The translations under genes and the position numbers were made by a program. 64,000 bases of DNA from an uncultured Prolixibacteraceae bacterium. GTDB taxonomy: Bacteria > Bacteroidota > Bacteroidia > Bacteroidales > Prolixibacteraceae. The notes beneath the pieces are model-generated. The model searched no databases, had not been told where the DNA came from, and was given only the letters and a program-made list of their open reading frames with translations. This document shows, one piece after another, positions 60,793 to 64,000 of the stretch. How positions within the stretch are numbered: position 1 is the first letter of the stretch; every line of letters starts with the position of its first letter. The stretch spans positions 57,590-121,589 of the forward strand of contig CAJXZG010000002.1 in the NCBI GenBank assembly GCA_913063265.1, written 5' to 3'.

Positions 60793-62217
60793 ATGTCGCT
60801 TTTAAAAGAAAAATTAGGTTTGTATACCGATTTTTATGAATTAACCATGGCTGCAGGTTATTTCGAAAGAGGAAAGAAAGATGAGCAGGTATCGTTTAAT
60901 TACTTTTTCAGGACTAATCCTTTTAACGGCGGATTTACAGTTTTTGCAGGACTTGGTGATTTAATCGAGCTTCTTACACAATTTACCTTTAGCGGTTCAG
61001 ATTTAAATTACCTAAAGGAACAGGGATTTAAATCCGGCTTTCTTGAATACCTCAAAAATTTCAAATTTTCAGGTAATATATTAAGCGTTAAAGAAGGCGA
61101 AATTATTTTCCCTAACGAACCTGTATTGCGTGTAGATGGCAATATTATTGAATGTCAGCTTATTGAAAGCCTGCTGTTAAATATTCTCAATTTTGAGTCC
61201 TTAATTGCTACCAAGGCATTCAGAATAAAACTGGTTGCAGGAGATAAATTATTTTCTGATTTTGGGTTAAGACGTTCTCAGGGTTTTGGCTCTTTCCATG
61301 CAAGCAGAGCAGCAATTATTGGAGGCGCATCCTCTACTTCGCATGTACTGGCCGGCAAATTATTCGGAATTCCGGTAACAGGGACACAGGCACACAGCTG
61401 GATTCAGAGTTTCGAAAGTGAGTTGGAAGCTTTTCGTGCCTATGCAGAAGTACATCCTAAGAACACAATTTTGCTTGTTGATTCCTACGACACTTTAAAA
61501 TCAGGTGTTCCAAACGCTATAATTGTGGCAAAAGAAATGCTGGCAAAAGGTCAAAAGCTTAAAGGCATTAGGCTGGATAGTGGCGATCTGGCATACCTGA
61601 GCAAAAAAGCAAGAAAAATGCTCGATGTTGCAGGGCTTAAGGAAGTCAAAATAATTGCATCAAATCAGTTAAACGAATTTGTAATAAAAACACTAATAAA
61701 AGATCAGGATGCAGCAATTGATGCATTTGGAATAGGTACTGAACTGGTTACCGGGAAAAATGATGCCGCCCTTGATGGCGTTTATAAACTGGTTGAGATT
61801 AACGGGCAACCAAAAATGAAATTGTCGGAAAACATTGAAAAAAATACATTACCATCGAAAAAACAACTTTACCGGTTTTTTGATGAAAACAAAAAATTTT
61901 ACCGTGATGTAATTGCGCTTGACAATGAAAATCCTGAAGATATTACTTCTGTTTATCATCCCGCATATCCTGAAAAAAATACAGAAGTAAAAGGATTAAA
62001 ATATGAGAAACTATTGCATGAGGTAGTTAAATCGGGAGTAGTACTTGCCAAAAAACAATCGCCAATAGAAATCAATAATTTTCTCAGCGGGCGGATAGTA
62101 TTGTTACCCGATGAACATAAGAGATTTATTAGCCCACATATATACAAAACAGGAATAACAAGTAAATTAATGCAAACCCGAAACATAGTAACAAAACAAA
62201 TTAAAAAAACGCTTTAA
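60793..62217 (+). CDS. pncB: Nicotinate phosphoribosyltransferase
   Basis: Converts nicotinate and PRPP to nicotinate mononucleotide in the NAD salvage pathway. The 474 residues start with YTDFYELTMAAGYFERG (substrate-site YTDLYxLTM motif). They contain FGLRRSQGFGSFHASRAAIIGGASSTSHVLAG with the family phosphoribosyl loop, GTQAHSWIQSF with the autophosphorylated-site histidine, and GIRLDSGDLAYLSKKAR. Length is normal for the type II bacterial enzyme. Ten bases separate it from the PLP enzyme gene downstream, so the two are co-transcribed. Confidence 0.95.
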   Translation: MSLLKEKLGLYTDFYELTMAAGYFERGKKDEQVSFNYFFRTNPFNGGFTVFAGLGDLIELLTQFTFSGSDLNYLKEQGFKSGFLEYLKNFKFSGNILSVKEGEIIFPNEPVLRVDGNIIECQLIESLLLNILNFESLIATKAFRIKLVAGDKLFSDFGLRRSQGFGSFHASRAAIIGGASSTSHVLAGKLFGIPVTGTQAHSWIQSFESELEAFRAYAEVHPKNTILLVDSYDTLKSGVPNAIIVAKEMLAKGQKLKGIRLDSGDLAYLSKKARKMLDVAGLKEVKIIASNQLNEFVIKTLIKDQDAAIDAFGIGTELVTGKNDAALDGVYKLVEINGQPKMKLSENIEKNTLPSKKQLYRFFDENKKFYRDVIALDNENPEDITSVYHPAYPEKNTEVKGLKYEKLLHEVVKSGVVLAKKQSPIEINNFLSGRIVLLPDEHKRFISPHIYKTGITSKLMQTRNIVTKQIKKTL

Positions 62218-62227
62218 ATGTAAAAAG

Positions 62228-63328
62228 ATGATTGAAATTACCCGGCCAACATTGGTGGTTGACAAAAAGAAATGCCTTCAAAACATCGAGAAAATGGCAA
62301 ACAAAGCTGCAGATTTCAAGCTACGTTTCCGTCCCCATTTCAAAACCCACCAGTCGGCCAAAATTGGTGAATGGTATCGGGAATATGGCGTGAATGCCAT
62401 CACTGTTTCTTCAGTTCAAATGGCCGAATATTTTGCCGGACACGGTTGGGATGATATTACAATTGCTTTTTCACTAAATATTCGTGAAATTAAAAATATA
62501 AACCGGCTCGCTGAAAAAATAAAACTTCAACTTTTAGTTGAAAATACCGAGGCTGCGGAAGTGCTTGCTGAAAAAATCAAATACCCCGTCGAGGTCTGGA
62601 TTAAAATTGACACAGGCTATAACCGTACCGGAATTATTTCCTCCAATTCGTATTATATAGAGTCGGTGGTAAACAAAATCACACAAAGTTCAAAACTTAC
62701 CTTTAAGGGTTTTTTAACTCATACGGGACACACATATTACGCCAGTTCTACAGATGAAATATTTAGCCGTCATTTTGATGCACTGTTAAAATTGCGTTCT
62801 TTAAAACAACAATACAGATTTAAATTTCCTGATGTAGAAATCAGCATGGGCGATACACCGGCAGCAAGTATTGCCACCAGTTTTGACGGAGTTGATGAAA
62901 TTCGCCCGGGCAATTTTGTATTTTATGATTTAATGCAACACAGTCTTGGCGTTTGCCGCCTTACTGACATTGCGGTTAAAGTGGTTTGTCCGGTTGTTGC
63001 TAAACACCTGTTGCGAAATGAAGTGATAATTCATGGCGGAGCGGTGCATTTTTCGAAAGATGAGATTATTAATATTGACGGGAAAGCAATGTATGGAAGA
63101 ATAATTATTCATAAAGGTGAAGAAAAAGTTATGCTCGATCAGATGAACTATCTATCTAAACTTTCGCAGGAACACGGAACTTTGAAGGTTGCTCATAATC
63201 AATTCCATAATTTCGAAATTGGCGATTTGGTTGAAATTGTACCTGTCCATTCATGTTTAACCGCTAATTTAATGGGGCATATGAGAGCCACAGACGGTGA
63301 ACTTATCGAGATGATGCCAAAGTATTGA
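62228..63328 (+). CDS. D-threonine aldolase/D-serine dehydratase-like PLP enzyme
   Basis: A 366-residue alanine-racemase-fold protein of the DSD1 type. The PLP lysine is Lys39 in RPHFKTHQ. Downstream blocks are GVNAITVSSVQMAEYF, VEVWIKIDTGYNRTGI, GFLTHTGHTYYA and MGDTPAAS. The C-terminal metal-binding motif is evident: VPVHSCLTANLM with the conserved His and Cys. Likely activity is on a D-hydroxyamino acid, but the exact substrate is unknown. It follows pncB in an operon; a functional link with NAD salvage is not obvious. Confidence 0.88.
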   Translation: MIEITRPTLVVDKKKCLQNIEKMANKAADFKLRFRPHFKTHQSAKIGEWYREYGVNAITVSSVQMAEYFAGHGWDDITIAFSLNIREIKNINRLAEKIKLQLLVENTEAAEVLAEKIKYPVEVWIKIDTGYNRTGIISSNSYYIESVVNKITQSSKLTFKGFLTHTGHTYYASSTDEIFSRHFDALLKLRSLKQQYRFKFPDVEISMGDTPAASIATSFDGVDEIRPGNFVFYDLMQHSLGVCRLTDIAVKVVCPVVAKHLLRNEVIIHGGAVHFSKDEIINIDGKAMYGRIIIHKGEEKVMLDQMNYLSKLSQEHGTLKVAHNQFHNFEIGDLVEIVPVHSCLTANLMGHMRATDGELIEMMPKY

Positions 63329-63333
63329 GGGAA

Positions 63334-63354
63334 GTCGGGAGTCGGGAGTCGGGA
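63334..63354. repeat. Three tandem heptamers GTCGGGA
   Basis: GTCGGGA at 63334, 63341 and 63348 in register, 6 bases after the racemase-like stop. In another register these are TCGGGAG units, the same family as the TCGGAAG repeats at 11484, 38780 and 50614. Confidence 0.75.
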
Positions 63355-63425
63355 GAAGGAAGAAGTTTTCAGTCTCAGTTTTCAGGTAATCAGAAATTTC
63401 TAAAATTTTAACCAGCAATAATAAT

Positions 63426-63851
63426 ATGAAGCCAAGACTAAATATCGTAACCCTGGGAGTTAAAAACTTAAAAAAAACGAGTAAGTTTTATCAAAATGCA
63501 CTGGAGTGGAAACCCACGAAGGACAGTGATGATAAAATCGTGTTTTTTGCTCAGGGAGGAATTGTATTGGGATTGTACCCTTTGGATGAACTCGCAAAAG
63601 ATGCCGAAGTCTCTCCGGAAAGATATGGCTTTTCAGGAGTAACTTGTGCCATTAATCTCGATTCAAAAGAAGCGGTCGACAAATTATATCATTCTATTAT
63701 TGCGAAAGGTGGAAAATCTTTAGTCGAGCCCCGTGAAACATTTTGGGGAGGTTACGATTGTTACTTTGCCGATCCCGATGGTCATACGTGGGAAATTGCC
63801 TGGGCACCATTTTGGAAATTTGATAAACAGGGCAGTTTGATTATGGAATAA
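63426..63851 (+). CDS. VOC (glyoxalase/bleomycin resistance) family protein
   Basis: A 141-residue protein with the paired beta-alpha-beta-beta-beta fold of the vicinal oxygen chelate superfamily. First half: LNIVTLGVKNLKKTSKFYQNALEW; second half: GGYDCYFADPDGHTWEIAWAPFW, with Glu in the metal-ligand position. The first histidine ligand is not evident (NIVTLGV), so metal binding may be incomplete. Similar small VOC proteins are generic, and the reaction is unknown. Confidence 0.87.
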   Translation: MKPRLNIVTLGVKNLKKTSKFYQNALEWKPTKDSDDKIVFFAQGGIVLGLYPLDELAKDAEVSPERYGFSGVTCAINLDSKEAVDKLYHSIIAKGGKSLVEPRETFWGGYDCYFADPDGHTWEIAWAPFWKFDKQGSLIME

Positions 63852-63953
63852 TTTCCTGATACAGTGCAGTATTCATAGCATGACTTTGACCTAAATTGAG
63901 CGATTGCTTTTCTCGTTAGGTTGAAGTCTAGCTAGCCAAGGATATTTAAGATA

Positions 63954-63989
63954 AAAACCGGGAGTCATCATAAATTGATTACCGGTTTT
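63954..63989. terminator. Hairpin with U-rich tails at the window end
   Basis: AAAACCGG (63954-63961) pairs with CCGGTTTT (63982-63989), with a T-rich tail following. It may end the VOC transcript or a gene just beyond the window on the other strand. Confidence 0.55.
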
Positions 63990-64000
63990 ATTGCTTGTAG

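Overview
The window looks like a chromosomal segment of a marine or soil-type Bacteroidota, probably order Marinilabiliales (Prolixibacteraceae-like). This is inferred from gene content, not measured. The supporting signs are AT-rich DNA, promoters of the Bacteroidota form (TTTG, about 19-22 bases, TAnnTTTG), a type IX secretion C-terminal domain, many secreted or lipoprotein glycoside hydrolases, a CcsB/CcsA (ResB-ResC) fusion, a malic enzyme fused to a phosphotransacetylase domain, and Tat signals on Gfo/Idh/MocA and aldo/keto reductase proteins. No rRNA, tRNA, CRISPR array, insertion sequence or phage gene was recognised.

Layout. 1-7.2 kb, all on the minus strand, is a carbohydrate-acid block: a beta-helix protein cut by the window edge, a GH29 alpha-L-fucosidase, an SLC13/DASS carboxylate transporter, and Tat-signal Gfo/Idh/MocA and enolase-superfamily enzymes. 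7.5-25.3 kb is mostly housekeeping: malic enzyme, an outer-membrane barrel, recR, a glycosyltransferase fusion, an acetyltransferase, an HsdR_N-type protein, AMP nucleosidase, holA, a rhomboid protease, an aminotransferase-IV-like protein, tgt with an LptF/G permease, a GT2 - ECF sigma - rsmG operon, pfkA, and a DUF1080 protein.

25.4-44.5 kb is a polysaccharide-degradation region: GH127, a sulfatase, a PhoD-like phosphatase, GH26, two tandem GH140-type proteins, a nucleoside-hydrolase-like lipoprotein, a divergent cellulase-like lipoprotein, a Tat-signal aldo/keto reductase and GH9. It holds no SusC/SusD pair and no hybrid two-component regulator, so it is not a canonical polysaccharide utilisation locus. 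The enzymes suggest plant cell wall substrates such as mannan, beta-glucan, and arabinose- or apiose-bearing pectin.

44.8-63.9 kb returns to core functions: long-chain acyl-CoA ligase, a RibD-C reductase, the CcsBA cytochrome c maturation fusion, a large type IX-secreted beta-helix protein, alaS, an M23 peptidase, a MerR regulator, a Nif3-like protein, a zinc-ribbon coiled-coil protein, nicotinate phosphoribosyltransferase, a D-threonine-aldolase-like PLP enzyme and a VOC protein. Intergenic regions are rich in short tandem repeats (heptamers and octamers), CCCCTTTAGGGG-type elements and hairpins. A GC-rich structured island at about 60.27-60.48 kb has no gene and is the least explained stretch. 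Another notable anomaly is an aminotransferase-IV-fold protein in which the PLP-binding lysine position is alanine.
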